The notes under the pieces are model-generated. The model saw only the letters and a program-made list of their open reading frames with translations. It made no database searches and was not told where the DNA came from. The position numbers and the translations under genes were made by a program. From Alicyclobacillus pomorum DSM 14955 (GTDB taxonomy: Bacteria; Bacillota; Bacilli; Alicyclobacillales; Alicyclobacillaceae): a stretch of DNA of 64,000 nucleotides. Numbering within the stretch: the stretch's first letter is position 1; the number at the start of each line of letters is the position of its first letter. Of the stretch, positions 25,732-38,995 are shown one piece after another. The stretch spans positions 62,001-126,000 of the forward strand of contig NZ_AXAR01000001.1 in the NCBI RefSeq assembly GCF_000472905.1. Direction: 5' to 3'.

Positions 25732-27399
25732 ATGAGAAGTGACATGATCAAGAAGGGTGTGGACAGGGCGCCACATCGAAGTCTCCTGTACGCAACGGGC
25801 GTTAAACCCACCGACTTACCCAAGCCGTTTATCGGCATTTGTAACTCATACGTCGATATTGTCCCTGGACACGTGCACCTTAAGGAACTTGGAGAAGTGG
25901 TCAAGGAGGCCATCCGTCGGGCCGGAGGTGTGCCGTTCGAGTTTAACACCATTGGCGTGGACGACGGCATCGCGATGGGGCATATCGGCATGAGGTATTC
26001 ATTGCCCAGTCGCGAGATTATTGCGGATTCGGCAGAGACCATGATTCAGGCGCACTGGTTTGACGGCGTGTTCTTCATGCCGAACTGTGACAAGATTACG
26101 CCGGGCATGCTCATGGCTGCCGTCCGCACCAACGTTCCTGCCGTCTTCGTTTCCGGCGGGCCGATGGCGGCCGGCAGGGCGAAATCCGGTAAACAGCTGT
26201 CTCTGTCATCGGTATTTGAGGGCGTTGGCAGTTACAAGTCGGGGCGCATCACGGACGAGGAGTTGCTTGAGCTCGAAACCCAGGCTTGTCCAACGTGTGG
26301 ATCTTGCAGCGGGATGTTCACAGCCAACTCCATGAACTGCATCATGGAAATGCTCGGTATCGCTCCGCCCGGCAACGGAACCATTCTCGCTGTCTCGGAA
26401 CAACGCAGGGAACTGATTTTTCAGGCTGCAGAACACCTGATGGCCATGATTGAAAAGGATATCCGGCCGCGGGACATCATCACCGCTGAGGCGATTGACG
26501 ATGCGTTTGCACTGGACATGGCCATGGGAGGCTCCACAAACACGGTTCTGCACTTGCTGGCGATTGCCAATGAGGCAGGCATCGAATACGACCTCAGGCG
26601 CATTAACGAAATTGCGCAACGGGTACCGTACCTAGCAAAAATCAGTCCAGCGTCAGACTATTCCATTCACGACGCCCATCTCGCCGGCGGCATTCAAGCC
26701 ATCATCCATGAACTGGCGAAGATTGACGGTGCGATTCACGGGGATCGCATCACGGTGACAGGACGCACTGTTGCGGAAAATGCAGCGTCTGCGGAAATCC
26801 TCAATCCAGAAGTGATCCGGCCGCGGGACAACCCGTACAGCCCTGTCGGCGGACTCTCCATCCTCTATGGCAACCTCGCTCCTGACGGAGCTGTCATCAA
26901 GGTGGGCGCGGTAGATCCGAGCATCACCCGCTTTGAGGGTACGGCCATCGTGTTTGACTCCCAGGAGGATGCGCAGAAGGGTATAGACGACGGTCTGGTG
27001 CAACCGGGCCACGTGGTGGTCATCCGCTACGAAGGGCCAAAAGGCGGGCCGGGGATGCCGGAAATGCTCGCACCCACGTCGGCGATTGTCGGCAGAGGCC
27101 TGGATACGCAAGTGGCCTTAATCACGGACGGTCGATTTTCCGGTGCAACCAGAGGCATCTGTGTGGGTCACATCTCGCCGGAGGCGGCAGAAGGAGGCCC
27201 GATTGGCTGGATTGAGCCGGGCGACCGAATTGTCATTGACCTCGCGGCACGCTCCATCGATGTGCTCGTGTCAGACGCAGAGCTGGCCGCACGGAAAGAG
27301 CGGTTTGCTCCGCCTGAGCCGAAAGTCAAGAGTGGTTATTTGGCGCGCTACGCCAAGCTGGTGACCTCGGCGAACACCGGCGGCGTGCTGAAGATATAA
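25732..27399 (+). CDS. ilvD: Dihydroxy-acid dehydratase
   Basis: About 555 residues. It dehydrates 2,3-dihydroxy-3-methyl acids to 2-oxo acids in isoleucine and valine synthesis, using an Fe-S cluster. Cluster Cys are seen in [10 protein letters not shown] and [16 protein letters not shown], and the C-terminal [19 protein letters not shown] is typical. ATG 25732 follows a GTG codon that could also serve. The ribosome site is weak, suggesting coupling to ilvE. Confidence 0.96.
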   Translation: MRSDMIKKGVDRAPHRSLLYATGVKPTDLPKPFIGICNSYVDIVPGHVHLKELGEVVKEAIRRAGGVPFEFNTIGVDDGIAMGHIGMRYSLPSREIIADSAETMIQAHWFDGVFFMPNCDKITPGMLMAAVRTNVPAVFVSGGPMAAGRAKSGKQLSLSSVFEGVGSYKSGRITDEELLELETQACPTCGSCSGMFTANSMNCIMEMLGIAPPGNGTILAVSEQRRELIFQAAEHLMAMIEKDIRPRDIITAEAIDDAFALDMAMGGSTNTVLHLLAIANEAGIEYDLRRINEIAQRVPYLAKISPASDYSIHDAHLAGGIQAIIHELAKIDGAIHGDRITVTGRTVAENAASAEILNPEVIRPRDNPYSPVGGLSILYGNLAPDGAVIKVGAVDPSITRFEGTAIVFDSQEDAQKGIDDGLVQPGHVVVIRYEGPKGGPGMPEMLAPTSAIVGRGLDTQVALITDGRFSGATRGICVGHISPEAAEGGPIGWIEPGDRIVIDLAARSIDVLVSDAELAARKERFAPPEPKVKSGYLARYAKLVTSANTGGVLKI

Positions 27400-27427
27400 C
27401 TGATCCGATTTGCGAGGGGGGATTGAA

Positions 27428-29152
27428 TTGACAACCAATTCTGTGGAGGCGAACGCAGCAGAAACTCAGGTGGCTCAAGAGATGAGTGGCGCGGCCATGC
27501 TCGTGCAGGCCTTGAAGGAAGAGGGTGTGGACGTACTGTTTGGCTATCCTGGGGGGGCAGTGCTGCCGATTTACGACGCACTCTACCGCTGTGGGATCCG
27601 CCACATCCTCACTCGACACGAGCAAGGCGGAATTCACGCTGCGGAGGGATACGCTCGCGTGACCGGGAGAGCCGGCGTGGTGATTGCCACCTCAGGGCCG
27701 GGCGCGACCAACCTCATCACGGGCTTGACCGACGCCATGATGGATTCTCTGCCGTTGGTGGTCATCACGGGTCAGGTGAGCACTACCGTCATCGGAACGG
27801 ACGCGTTTCAGGAAGCAGCCATCCTGAGCATTACCATGCCGATTACGAAACACAACTACCAGGTACGCAACGTTCAAGATTTGCCCCGCATCATCAAGGA
27901 AGCGTTTCACATCGCCCAAACGGGGCGGCCGGGTCCTGTCTTGATTGACATCCCGAAGGACGTGTCGAATGCCGTGGGGCTGTTTGCCTACGACCAACCC
28001 GTACACCTGCCGGGCTACCAGCCGACCGTAGTTCCAAATCGCCTCCAAATTCGAAAGGTTGCGGAAGCGGTGGCTGCCGCCAAGAAACCGGTCATCCTGG
28101 CTGGGGCGGGCGTGCTTCACGCGCGGGCACACCAAGCGCTGCGGAGATTTGCAGAGGAAGCGCGCATACCGGTGGTACACACACTGCTCGGCTTGGGTGC
28201 ATTCCCAGCAGAACACGAGCTGTTTCTCGGTATGGGCGGTATGCACGGAACGTACGCGGCGAATATGGCGATGTACGAATCGGACCTCCTGATTAACATT
28301 GGTGCGCGGTTTGACGATAGGCTGACTGGGAACCTCCAACACTTTGCTCAGTTTGCAAAGGTTGTGCACATTGATATTGATCCTGCGGAAATTGGGAAGA
28401 ACGTTGTCACCGACATCCCGGTCGTGGGTGACGCAAAAATAGCCTTGGAGATGTTGCTAGAAGAGATGTCTTCTCCCAGTGCTTCGCAGGATTGGCTCCA
28501 CTATCTGGATGAGCTGAAGCGGGATTATCCACTGTGGTACGACCGTACGAGCGCCGTATTGAAGCCGCAGCGCGTGATTGAGTGCCTTCACGACATCACG
28601 GGTGGCAGTGCCATCGTGGTCACAGATGTCGGGCAACACCAAATGTGGGCCGCACAATTCTACGCATTGTCAGAACCGAACCGATGGGTGACTTCTGGTG
28701 GCCTCGGCACGATGGGATTTGGGCTGCCTGCTGCCATTGGCGCACAGATTGCAGAGCCGTCTGCGACGGTTTGTGCGGTGCTTGGCGACGGTGGATTCCA
28801 AATGACGCTTCAGGAGTTGTCCGTACTTACGGAATATCAATTGCCAGTCAAGGTTGTCATTCTCAACAACCAATCCCTCGGCATGGTGAGACAATGGCAG
28901 CAATTGTTTCACGGAGAACGGTACTCCGAGTCGTTGCTCTCACACCACCCGGATTTTATCAAACTGGCCGAAGCTTACGGCATGGCTGGCTTCGTGGTCC
29001 AGTCACCAGACGAGGTGGAGGACGTGCTGCGCCAGGCACTGGCAACGCCTGGCCCGGTGATTGTGGAATGTAAGGTCGCACCGGACGAGAATGTGTATCC
29101 GATGGTGGCACCGGGCAAAGGCATCCATCAAATGGAGGGGGTGAAGCCGTGA
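27428..29152 (+). CDS. ilvB: Acetolactate synthase, large subunit
   Basis: About 574 residues, ThDP enzyme with N-terminal PYR, central and C-terminal PP domains. It condenses pyruvate to acetolactate, or pyruvate and 2-oxobutyrate to acetohydroxybutyrate. Catalytic Glu lies in [16 protein letters not shown], and the ThDP/Mg motif [12 protein letters not shown] is present. Anabolic form, since the regulatory subunit gene overlaps its 3' end by 4 bp. TTG start, chosen for GAGGGGGG about 7 nt upstream. Confidence 0.96.
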   Translation: MTTNSVEANAAETQVAQEMSGAAMLVQALKEEGVDVLFGYPGGAVLPIYDALYRCGIRHILTRHEQGGIHAAEGYARVTGRAGVVIATSGPGATNLITGLTDAMMDSLPLVVITGQVSTTVIGTDAFQEAAILSITMPITKHNYQVRNVQDLPRIIKEAFHIAQTGRPGPVLIDIPKDVSNAVGLFAYDQPVHLPGYQPTVVPNRLQIRKVAEAVAAAKKPVILAGAGVLHARAHQALRRFAEEARIPVVHTLLGLGAFPAEHELFLGMGGMHGTYAANMAMYESDLLINIGARFDDRLTGNLQHFAQFAKVVHIDIDPAEIGKNVVTDIPVVGDAKIALEMLLEEMSSPSASQDWLHYLDELKRDYPLWYDRTSAVLKPQRVIECLHDITGGSAIVVTDVGQHQMWAAQFYALSEPNRWVTSGGLGTMGFGLPAAIGAQIAEPSATVCAVLGDGGFQMTLQELSVLTEYQLPVKVVILNNQSLGMVRQWQQLFHGERYSESLLSHHPDFIKLAEAYGMAGFVVQSPDEVEDVLRQALATPGPVIVECKVAPDENVYPMVAPGKGIHQMEGVKP

Positions 29153-29679
29153 ACCGAATCTTGTCTGTCATTGTCAACAATCGAACCGGCGTCTTGAACC
29201 GAGTCACCGGCCTGTTTTTAAGGCGAGGGTTCAACATTCAGAGTATCACCGTCGGAACCACTGAAACCGTTGAATTGTCTCGCATGACAATTCTTTTGGA
29301 CGTGGACAGTGAGCGCGACGCCGAACAGGTCATCAAGCAGTTGCACAAGCAGATTGACGTCATCAAAGTGTTCGACATCACGGAACAAGCTATCATTGCC
29401 CGGGAGTTGGTCCTGATTCGGGTGAACAGCCCCCTTTCCACCCGTGCAGAGGTCTTCACGTTGATTGAACCGTTCCGCGCGACCGTAGTGGATGTGACGA
29501 GAGAGAGCATTACCATTCAAGCGACTGGTCACCCGGACAAGATTGAGGCGTTGATTGGATTACTACGGCCGTACGGCATCAAAGATATCGCGCGGACGGG
29601 TGTCACGGCGTTCGCGCGCGAAGCGGATCGACAGACAGAGGGGAATAAGGCAAACCGCATGCAATTGTTACCACTGTAA
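29149..29679 (+). CDS. ilvN: Acetolactate synthase, regulatory small subunit
   Basis: 176 residues. N-terminal ACT domain (about 1-75: [32 protein letters not shown]) binds valine for feedback inhibition, and a C-terminal domain follows. GTG start overlaps the ilvB stop (GTGA), implying translational coupling and equal production. Also named ilvH in other species. Confidence 0.96.
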   Translation: MNRILSVIVNNRTGVLNRVTGLFLRRGFNIQSITVGTTETVELSRMTILLDVDSERDAEQVIKQLHKQIDVIKVFDITEQAIIARELVLIRVNSPLSTRAEVFTLIEPFRATVVDVTRESITIQATGHPDKIEALIGLLRPYGIKDIARTGVTAFAREADRQTEGNKANRMQLLPL

Positions 29680-32278
<2,599 letters not shown>

Positions 32279-32313
32279 GTGATTGCATATCGGCAAAGTC
32301 AGGAGAGAGAAGC

Positions 32314-33417
32314 GTGGAGAAGCGAATCTGTGTGTTGCCTGGAGATGGGATTGGACCGGAAGTGACGGCGGAAGCCGTAAAACTATTGGAAGATGTGGGA
32401 CGGCGCTTTGGTCATCGCTTTGACGTCGTCTACGGAGACGTGGGTGGCAGCGCGGTAGATGAGCACGGCACGCCATTGCCGGCGGAGACGTTGGCAGCGT
32501 GTGACACGAGCGATGCTGTGTTGCTAGGGGCCGTGGGCGGGCCAAAGTGGGATAGGGAACCCGTGGAGCGCCGACCGGAGACTGGACTGCTCGGATTGCG
32601 CAAACATCTGGGCGTGTATGCAAACCTGCGTCCGGTAAAGGTGTTTGCGGAGTTGGCCAATGCCTCGACGTTAAAACCCGAGGTGCTGGCGGGGATAGAC
32701 CTGGTCATTGTCCGCGAACTGACGGGTGGACTGTATTTTGGTCAGCCGCGCGGCAGACAGGTTGGTCCAGACGGGGTGGAAGTGGTAGACACCTTGAAGT
32801 ACACCGAGCACGAAATCGAACGAATTCTCGTCACAGCGTTTGAGATTGCTCGCCTGCGGCGGAAGGCGGTGACCTCCGTCGACAAAGCGAATGTGCTCGA
32901 AAGCAGCCGGCTGTGGCGCGAGATTGCGGAACGAGTGGCGGATAGGTATCCAGATGTCAAACTCCATCACGTGCTGGTAGACAACGCTGCGATGCAATTG
33001 GTGAAAAAACCCGCGCAGTTTGACGTGATTGTCACAGAGAACCTGTTTGGCGACATTCTGAGCGACGAAGCGGCCATGTTGACAGGGTCCATCGGAATGT
33101 TGCCCTCGGCCAGCCTCGGTGCAGGTCCGGGATTGTATGAACCGGTTCACGGGTCAGCACCAGACATTGCCGGTAAGGGCTTGGCCAATCCGTTGGCCAC
33201 ATTTTTGTCTGTGGCATTGATGCTTCGGCATTCGTTTGGACTTCAGCAGGAGGCTGACGCAGTCGAAAAAGCCGTCGAGTGGGTTTTGCGACAAGGCTGG
33301 AGGACAGCCGACCTGACCGGGGGACAGCCTCCATACCTGACAACAACTGAGATGGGAGACCGCGTACGGGATGCCATCCTCACGGGGGAATACGAAGATG
33401 CCAAAGACGCTGTTTGA
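32314..33417 (+). CDS. leuB: 3-isopropylmalate dehydrogenase
   Basis: 367 residues. NAD-dependent oxidative decarboxylation of 3-isopropylmalate. Visible are [15 protein letters not shown], the substrate-binding [14 protein letters not shown], and [14 protein letters not shown] for NAD binding. GTG start with CAGGAGAGAG upstream. The 3' end overlaps leuC by 20 bp. Confidence 0.96.
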   Translation: MEKRICVLPGDGIGPEVTAEAVKLLEDVGRRFGHRFDVVYGDVGGSAVDEHGTPLPAETLAACDTSDAVLLGAVGGPKWDREPVERRPETGLLGLRKHLGVYANLRPVKVFAELANASTLKPEVLAGIDLVIVRELTGGLYFGQPRGRQVGPDGVEVVDTLKYTEHEIERILVTAFEIARLRRKAVTSVDKANVLESSRLWREIAERVADRYPDVKLHHVLVDNAAMQLVKKPAQFDVIVTENLFGDILSDEAAMLTGSIGMLPSASLGAGPGLYEPVHGSAPDIAGKGLANPLATFLSVALMLRHSFGLQQEADAVEKAVEWVLRQGWRTADLTGGQPPYLTTTEMGDRVRDAILTGEYEDAKDAV

Positions 33418-34813
33418 AAAAATTTGGGATGCGCATGTGGTGACTCAACCCGATGGGGGACCTGCCCTCTTATACATTGACTTGCACCTGGTGCACGAGG
33501 TGACTTCTCCGCAAGCATTTGAAGGTTTGCGATTGACGGGAAGATCCGTTCGTCGCCCGGACCGGACGTTTGCCACGATGGATCACAATGTACCGACGGA
33601 CAATCCGTTTGACGTCAAAGACCCCATTGCGGCCAAACAGATTACCACCCTGGCAGAGAACTGCCGCGAGTTCGGTATCCCGTTGGCAGGGCTGGACAGT
33701 CCAGATCAGGGAATTGTTCACGTGATTGGGCCGGAACTTGGCTTGACACTGCCTGGAAAAACGGTGGTCTGTGGTGACAGCCACACGTCCACACACGGCG
33801 CGTTCGGAGCGCTCGCGTTTGGCATCGGGACCAGCGAAGTGGAACACGTGTTGGCGACGCAATGCCTTTGGCAGAAACGCCCGCAGACACTGCAACTGGA
33901 TTTGCAAGGCACGCGTGCGCCGGGGGTCACCGCGAAGGATGTGATCCTCGGAGTCATTGCACAACACGGTGTGTCGTTCGGCACCGGATATGTCATTGAA
34001 TTCACTGGACCTGTCGTGCGTGCCATGTCCATGGAGGAGCGCATGACGCTGTGCAACATGGTGATTGAAGGCGGTGCGCGAGCAGGGCTGGTTGGACCAG
34101 ATGAAACGACGTTTGCGTATGTGCGAGGTCGCCGCTATGCACCTGCGGACTCCGAGTTTGACCGGTACGTGGAGGCATGGAAAGCGTTGAACACGGACGA
34201 GGGAGCTACATACGACCGTGTCATCCAGTTTGACGTCTCGGATCTGGAGCCGCAGGTGACCTGGGGAACCAATCCTGCGATGTGCGTTGGTGTGAACGGT
34301 ACGGTGCCGGACCCCAGTCAATACGACAACGAGGTAGAGCGCAAAGCTGTGGAACAAGCCCTACAGTACATGGGACTGAAGCCCGGTACACCAATCCAAG
34401 ACATCGAGATTCACCATGTTTTCATTGGTTCGTGCACAAATTCGCGCATTGAAGATCTTCGTGTCGCCGCAGAAGTGGTGCGGGATCGAAAAGTGGCACC
34501 GGGGGTCCGCGCTCTGGTCGTGCCGGGTTCCAAGCGCGTGAAAGAACAGGCCGAAGCAGAAGGTTTGCACGAGGTATTCAAAAGTGCAGGTTTCGAATGG
34601 AGGGAGTCCGGGTGCAGTATGTGCCTGGCGATGAATCCCGACACCGTGCCCGCAGGTGAGCGTTGCGCATCCACGTCGAATCGGAACTTCGAGGGCCGAC
34701 AGGGTCGAGGCGCGCGGACGCACTTGGTCAGTCCTGCCATGGCAGCCGCTGCTGCGATAGCTGGACGGTTTGTCGATGTACGAAAACTGATGACGTCTTA
34801 CCAGACGAGTTGA
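33398..34813 (+). CDS. leuC: 3-isopropylmalate dehydratase, large subunit
   Basis: About 471 residues, aconitase family. With LeuD it isomerises 2- to 3-isopropylmalate. The 4Fe-4S Cys are seen in FIGSCTNSR and SGCSMC, and [20 protein letters not shown] is typical. I start at the ATG of [13 protein letters not shown], nine codons inside the longest frame, where relatives begin, preceded by GGGGGAA. Confidence 0.95.
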   Translation: MPKTLFEKIWDAHVVTQPDGGPALLYIDLHLVHEVTSPQAFEGLRLTGRSVRRPDRTFATMDHNVPTDNPFDVKDPIAAKQITTLAENCREFGIPLAGLDSPDQGIVHVIGPELGLTLPGKTVVCGDSHTSTHGAFGALAFGIGTSEVEHVLATQCLWQKRPQTLQLDLQGTRAPGVTAKDVILGVIAQHGVSFGTGYVIEFTGPVVRAMSMEERMTLCNMVIEGGARAGLVGPDETTFAYVRGRRYAPADSEFDRYVEAWKALNTDEGATYDRVIQFDVSDLEPQVTWGTNPAMCVGVNGTVPDPSQYDNEVERKAVEQALQYMGLKPGTPIQDIEIHHVFIGSCTNSRIEDLRVAAEVVRDRKVAPGVRALVVPGSKRVKEQAEAEGLHEVFKSAGFEWRESGCSMCLAMNPDTVPAGERCASTSNRNFEGRQGRGARTHLVSPAMAAAAAIAGRFVDVRKLMTSYQTS

Positions 34814-34897
34814 TAGGCTTCGGGACACCACAGTCTCTGTAAAGCCCCGAAAACTCGCATCACATATGGGGCAGTTCGTGAAGGAGGGAGTACGGTT

Positions 34898-35500
34898 TTG
34901 GAACCTTTGGTACGACATCGCGGAAAGGTCGCGCGGCTGAACCGTGTAAACGTGGATACGGACCAGATTATTCCCAAGCAGTTCTTAAAGCGCGTTGAAC
35001 GATCCGGTTTTGGTCAATTCCTGTTCTACGACTGGCGGTTTCGACCGGATGGATCCATCAATCCCGAGTTCGAGTTAAACCAGCCGCAGTACAGTGGTGC
35101 TTCGATTCTGGTGGCTGGAGCAAACTTTGGCTGCGGTTCTTCCCGGGAACACGCACCATGGGCGCTACTCGACTACGGATTCCGCATCATCATTGCGCCG
35201 TCGTTCGCCGACATTTTCTACAATAATTGCTTTAAGAACGGCATTTTGCCGATTGTGCTGTCCCAAGCGGAAGTGGACGATTTGATGGAAAAGGCTCTGG
35301 CTCCCGGATATGAGCTGGAAGTCGATGTGGAACGCCAGACGGTGACGGACGGTCACGGCTGGGTGTCCACATTCTCGGTGGATGAGTTTCGGCGTAACAT
35401 GTTGCTGAAGGGACTCGATGAAATTGGCCTCACCTTGCAATACGAGGCTGCGATTGCGGAGTACGAAAGGAAACGGGAGTCTCTACAACCTGTATTGTAA
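34898..35500 (+). CDS. leuD: 3-isopropylmalate dehydratase, small subunit
   Basis: 200 residues, swivel domain of the aconitase family and partner of Leu[15 protein letters not shown] and [17 protein letters not shown] are diagnostic. TTG start with GGAGGGAG about 8 nt upstream. An 84-bp gap separates it from leuC without an obvious promoter. Last gene of the operon, followed by a strong terminator. Confidence 0.95.
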   Translation: MEPLVRHRGKVARLNRVNVDTDQIIPKQFLKRVERSGFGQFLFYDWRFRPDGSINPEFELNQPQYSGASILVAGANFGCGSSREHAPWALLDYGFRIIIAPSFADIFYNNCFKNGILPIVLSQAEVDDLMEKALAPGYELEVDVERQTVTDGHGWVSTFSVDEFRRNMLLKGLDEIGLTLQYEAAIAEYERKRESLQPVL

Positions 35501-35523
35501 TTGGATTGTGTGTAGCTTCTTGA

Positions 35524-35560
35524 AAAGCACCCGCGCCTGTGGCGTGCGGGTGCTTTCTCT
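35524..35560 (+). terminator. Terminator of the ilv-leu operon
   Basis: AAAGCACCCGC (35524-35534) pairs with GCGGGTGCTTT (35546-35556), followed by CTCT. It lies 24 bp after leuD. Confidence 0.85.
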
Positions 35561-35615
35561 ATGGATTGGTGCGAGGTGAGTGTGCAGGTAGTGCTGACAT
35601 CACAATGGAATACGA

Positions 35616-36572
35616 TTAAATCGGTAACGCCAGTTGAACGGATTTCCCCTCCAAGTATTCACATTTCTCCACTGCCGGCGTTTGCTTCAACTCCGCCCGA
35701 CCGTCATTGTGAAACCCATGACGCTCCATGATGATACGGGCTTTTTGCAAAAGCGGCCTGGTATAGGTCTCAGGTGCGTAGGGACCTTGATACAATGACC
35801 GAATGCGAGCGTACGCAGTTGGAAATTGTTCGCGAATGACACTGAAAAACCACGTTTTGACGTCTGGGCTCAAGCGAAGGACGGAAGGTGACACAAATTG
35901 CCCACGATGTTCCTTGACCGCTCCGATGACTTGTTCGAGCGCCGCGTCAGAATCGGTGAGGTATGGAATGACTGGAGCGAGCAAGGCACCGGTGTTCACG
36001 TGGTTTTGAACCAACGTACGGATGGTTTCAAGTCGTTTGAGCGGAGAGGGCGTGGCCGGTTCGAGACTTCGCCAGATTTGTTTGTCGAGGGTGTGGATGC
36101 TGATATTGACGGACCGCAGGTCGAGTTTTTCGAATAGATCCAGGTCGCGCAAGATCAGGGGGGACCTCGTGGTGATGGTTACAGGTACCCGGAATTGTGC
36201 CAGCACCTCAAGACATCTGCGTGTAATTTTGGCTTTCGCTTCCACAGGCTGGTATGGGTCTGTCGCGGTGCCAATCGCCAGCAAACCGATTTCCTCAGCC
36301 AGTGCGGTGAGGTTGTACTGATGTCTTTTGGCCATTCGCTCGAGTTGTCTCTCCAGGGCTTCCGCTGCGTTTCCCTTGACAAAGATTTGTGTGCGAAACG
36401 AATCGTCGGCACGCATCCCCATGAATGTGTGCGTATTGCGCGCGTAACAAAAGCTGCACCCATGGGTGCATCCACGATACGGGTTGAGTGACCACTGGAA
36501 CGGCATGGCCGGTGTGTCTACTTTATTCATCACGGTCTTCGCAGATGTTTTGTGGAAGGTGGGCGGTTTCAT
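35616..36572 (-). CDS. Radical SAM protein, spore photoproduct lyase-like (Rv2578c type)
   Basis: About 318 residues. N-terminal radical SAM barrel with the cluster motif RGCTHGCSFCYAR (CX3CX2C) and TRSPLILRDLDLF. The family is annotated SplB-like, but true spore photoproduct lyase activity is not shown for this branch. I start at the ATG with GGAGGG 7 nt upstream. An apparent LexA box lies 27 bp upstream, consistent with a DNA damage role. Confidence 0.85.
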   Translation of the reverse strand: MKPPTFHKTSAKTVMNKVDTPAMPFQWSLNPYRGCTHGCSFCYARNTHTFMGMRADDSFRTQIFVKGNAAEALERQLERMAKRHQYNLTALAEEIGLLAIGTATDPYQPVEAKAKITRRCLEVLAQFRVPVTITTRSPLILRDLDLFEKLDLRSVNISIHTLDKQIWRSLEPATPSPLKRLETIRTLVQNHVNTGALLAPVIPYLTDSDAALEQVIGAVKEHRGQFVSPSVLRLSPDVKTWFFSVIREQFPTAYARIRSLYQGPYAPETYTRPLLQKARIIMERHGFHNDGRAELKQTPAVEKCEYLEGKSVQLALPI

Positions 36573-36598
36573 CGGTGCGTCCCTCCAGCGCTCGAATA

Positions 36599-36612
36599 CG
36601 AACATATGTTCT
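36599..36612. promoter_or_regulatory. LexA (SOS) box
   Basis: CGAACATATGTTCT matches the Bacillus LexA consensus CGAAC-N4-GTTYC at all but the last base. On the minus strand it directly follows a possible promoter TTGTCC-N16-TAATAA, so LexA would block transcription of the radical SAM gene. Confidence 0.65.
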
Positions 36613-36841
36613 TATTACATCAGTGTACCAGGAGGACAACTGTAGATCAAGGCGGAAAAGTTTCGGTTGAGTCCGCGGCTATCAGATGGTTGTGGGGGAC
36701 CGCTTTCATGAAACGAGTGTGATGTGGACACTCGGTCTGTGGTAGGATGACATTGTACTTGGTGCGTGGTTCAATATTACAGATGAACGATTGTTTTGTA
36801 GATATAGCGAACTCAGCACATCTGTGCAAAGGGTGAGGAGA

Positions 36842-37498
36842 ATGAATCTGATTGTTCACGACGTCGAAGCCATCGTCCGCAAGGGACTGATGTATGACTC
36901 GGAAATCATTGAAATCGCCGCCATCCGTGTGGAACTGCAGAACGGGGCATTAGTCATAAAAGATAAGTTTCATTCCTACGTGGAGCCGCAAGGCGTGGCA
37001 TCCATCCCTGTTACGACCACGAAACTGACGGGCATTACCCAGGAACAGGTCCAGAAAGCTGGACAATTCCCGGAGGTCATTACGAAGTTTCGGGAATGGT
37101 TGGGACGAGACGAATACTACCTGTGTTCGTGGTCGCTGTCCGACAGAGATTACTTCATCGCGGATTGTCGAAGACACGAGATATCCACAGACTGGATTCG
37201 GAATTACAACGACATTCAGCGATGGTTCGGGAAGAAGTTTCACCTGGAGCGGCGAGCAGGGTTGAAAACCGCGATGGAGATGCTCGAGTTAACCGCAGAA
37301 GGCCACGCACACAGCGCGATGTCGGACGCTTACAACACACTGCAGGTGTTAACTCGTATCTATGATCCTGAAGATCCCATTTTTACCTTAGAACACAACG
37401 ACTGCTCTGGGACATATCAGTTGGAAGTCGTATATGAAGAAGATTTTCGCAACAATCCGTTTGCGGCGTTGAAAGACGTCCTTCGACTAGACTCATAG
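36842..37498 (+). CDS. DEDDh 3'-5' exonuclease (KapD/EXOIII-like)
   Basis: About 218 residues, RNase H-like fold. The acidic residues are intact: D and E in VHDVEAI at the N-terminus, D in SDRDYFIAD, and the terminal H-x4-D in HSAMSDAYNT. It should remove nucleotides from DNA or RNA 3' ends. Start ATG at 36842 is preceded by GGGTGAGGAG. The longer frame adds 17 residues without resemblance. It is followed after 18 bp by a Lin0512 gene. Confidence 0.82.
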   Translation: MNLIVHDVEAIVRKGLMYDSEIIEIAAIRVELQNGALVIKDKFHSYVEPQGVASIPVTTTKLTGITQEQVQKAGQFPEVITKFREWLGRDEYYLCSWSLSDRDYFIADCRRHEISTDWIRNYNDIQRWFGKKFHLERRAGLKTAMEMLELTAEGHAHSAMSDAYNTLQVLTRIYDPEDPIFTLEHNDCSGTYQLEVVYEEDFRNNPFAALKDVLRLDS

Positions 37499-37516
37499 AG
37501 AGGTAGGTAGAATTCA

Positions 37517-37876
37517 GTGGAAAAGGTTGTTTTCATTGAAATTGGAATGGGCATTGACCTGCACGGGCAAGACGTGACGGTCGCCGCCGTCCGGGCGTGC
37601 AGAGATGCGATTGGACACAACTCCATGCCAGGCATCCGGGACGTGTTACCCGGAGGGGAGCTAAACAACATGCGCGTTCGCGTGACGCTTGGGGTTCCCT
37701 TTCGGCACGACGAACTCGATGTCGAAGCTGTGCGCCACGTGTTCCCGTATGGCCAGGTAGATGTTCAGGTGGTACAAGGTGGCCTCGTAGCGAGTAGTGG
37801 TATCGTGTTGCCGGACAAGGGAGACGTCACCGACGAGATGGTCATTGTCAACGCGGTGGTGGAAGTCGGGTATTGA
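37517..37876 (+). CDS. Lin0512-family protein
   Basis: 119 residues. The N-terminal FIEIGMGIDLHGQD, central GIRDVLPGG and RVTLGVPF match the Lin0512 family of small, ring-forming proteins of unknown function common in Firmicutes. GTG start with GAGAGGTAGG upstream. Probably co-transcribed with the exonuclease, though a functional link is not known. Confidence 0.8.
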   Translation: MEKVVFIEIGMGIDLHGQDVTVAAVRACRDAIGHNSMPGIRDVLPGGELNNMRVRVTLGVPFRHDELDVEAVRHVFPYGQVDVQVVQGGLVASSGIVLPDKGDVTDEMVIVNAVVEVGY

Positions 37877-37927
37877 AATCACTTCGACGCCCGTTACACA
37901 TGCTGAAAGGTGAGCTTCCTCTGCCAC

Positions 37928-37947
37928 GCGTCACCAAACGGTGACGC
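37928..37947. terminator. Hairpin between convergent genes
   Basis: GCGTCACC-AAAC-GGTGACGC is a perfect 8-bp stem, 52 bp after the Lin0512 gene and 53 bp after the SWIM gene stop. Confidence 0.6.
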
Positions 37948-37999
37948 CTGCTCCCATATCCCGTGTACTAAAGATAGACCCTGCCTCCATGAGATTCGG

Positions 38000-38995
38000 T
38001 TAATCCCTGCCACTCTTGGCTTCTTCCTCCATCACGACGTTCAGCTCTGCGGCTGCGGCTTCGCTGACCATGTTGTACAATACTTCGAGATCATCCAGTA
38101 CCGCTTGTGGGCGTCTCACAAACGGCGGCGGGCCGAACGTGCGGGGGACATCTTGCGCCTGTGCCATGTCGTCGGGGGACACGGAAATTCCCAACTCATG
38201 GATGGCGCTTCCAGCCTTCCAAAATCGACCCGCCTGAACCTCATGCCACAGTCTTTGCGGCGGTGACAACTTTTCTACATCCACGACGGCCTCCGAAGAA
38301 TCTGTTCCAGGCTTTTCACCTTCACTCGAACTCCGCGGCAGTGTCTTGTCCACATCGCGGATTCCGTGATTCATCTTGACATCTGACGAAACGTCAGGTG
38401 GCATCGTCATTGTGTCAACAGAATGTAGTAGCGCATCGTAGGCTTTCAATCGGTTCTGACCATCCGAATTTATCAGGTGGCGTACGAGCGTATCCTCATC
38501 GAGGCCACGAAGCGCTAGAAGGTACAGGGGACGCTCCACGAGTCGTGCGCCAAACGCGTAATACACGGCGGCGATGTGTTTGCATGGGTCTCCCCAGTCG
38601 GGGCATGAACAGTCACCGTAGATGTCTCTGGGAGACGCAGGAAACAGAGTGACGTTGGATGCTTGGAACACGTGTGTGAGCTCAGACGGAAATTGGTCGT
38701 TGAGCAGCGCGCGTGACAGAGTGGGATGCCGTTGCAACTCTTGTAAAAAGCGATGGCGTTGACTTGGAGGCCATGGCCTCAACTGGAATGACACGCGGTA
38801 CGGGGTCTTTCGGCTCCCTTGGACCTCCGCGTACACTGTGTTGTCAGAAATACGCAAATTTCGCACTGCGCCCTGTCGCATGTAGGATTTACCACGGCTC
38901 ATGCGAACGTTTTGACCAAAGCAGTGCTTCAGTGCCTGATCCCACCGATTCTGCACCCATGTGTCGGCCTCGTGAATTCTTCGGTCCCGAGTCAT
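38000..38995 (-). CDS. SWIM zinc finger protein, YwqB-like
   Basis: 331 residues. The SWIM motif (CxC-xn-CxH) reads CSCPDWGDPCKH at about 127-138, followed by IAAVYYAFG. The N-terminal 125 residues resemble those of other helicase-associated SWIM proteins. The C-terminus is acidic and of low conservation. Its ATG overlaps the helicase stop (ATGA). The same pair occurs in Bacillus as ywqA-ywqB. Role in the complex is unknown, with DNA or protein binding inferred. Confidence 0.85.
   Translation of the reverse strand: MTRDRRIHEADTWVQNRWDQALKHCFGQNVRMSRGKSYMRQGAVRNLRISDNTVYAEVQGSRKTPYRVSFQLRPWPPSQRHRFLQELQRHPTLSRALLNDQFPSELTHVFQASNVTLFPASPRDIYGDCSCPDWGDPCKHIAAVYYAFGARLVERPLYLLALRGLDEDTLVRHLINSDGQNRLKAYDALLHSVDTMTMPPDVSSDVKMNHGIRDVDKTLPRSSSEGEKPGTDSSEAVVDVEKLSPPQRLWHEVQAGRFWKAGSAIHELGISVSPDDMAQAQDVPRTFGPPPFVRRPQAVLDDLEVLYNMVSEAAAAELNVVMEEEAKSGRD

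Noticed and set aside
33470-34357. Minus-strand frame of 295 codons opposite leuC
   Set aside because: Antisense shadow of a well-conserved gene, with no domain or start signal.
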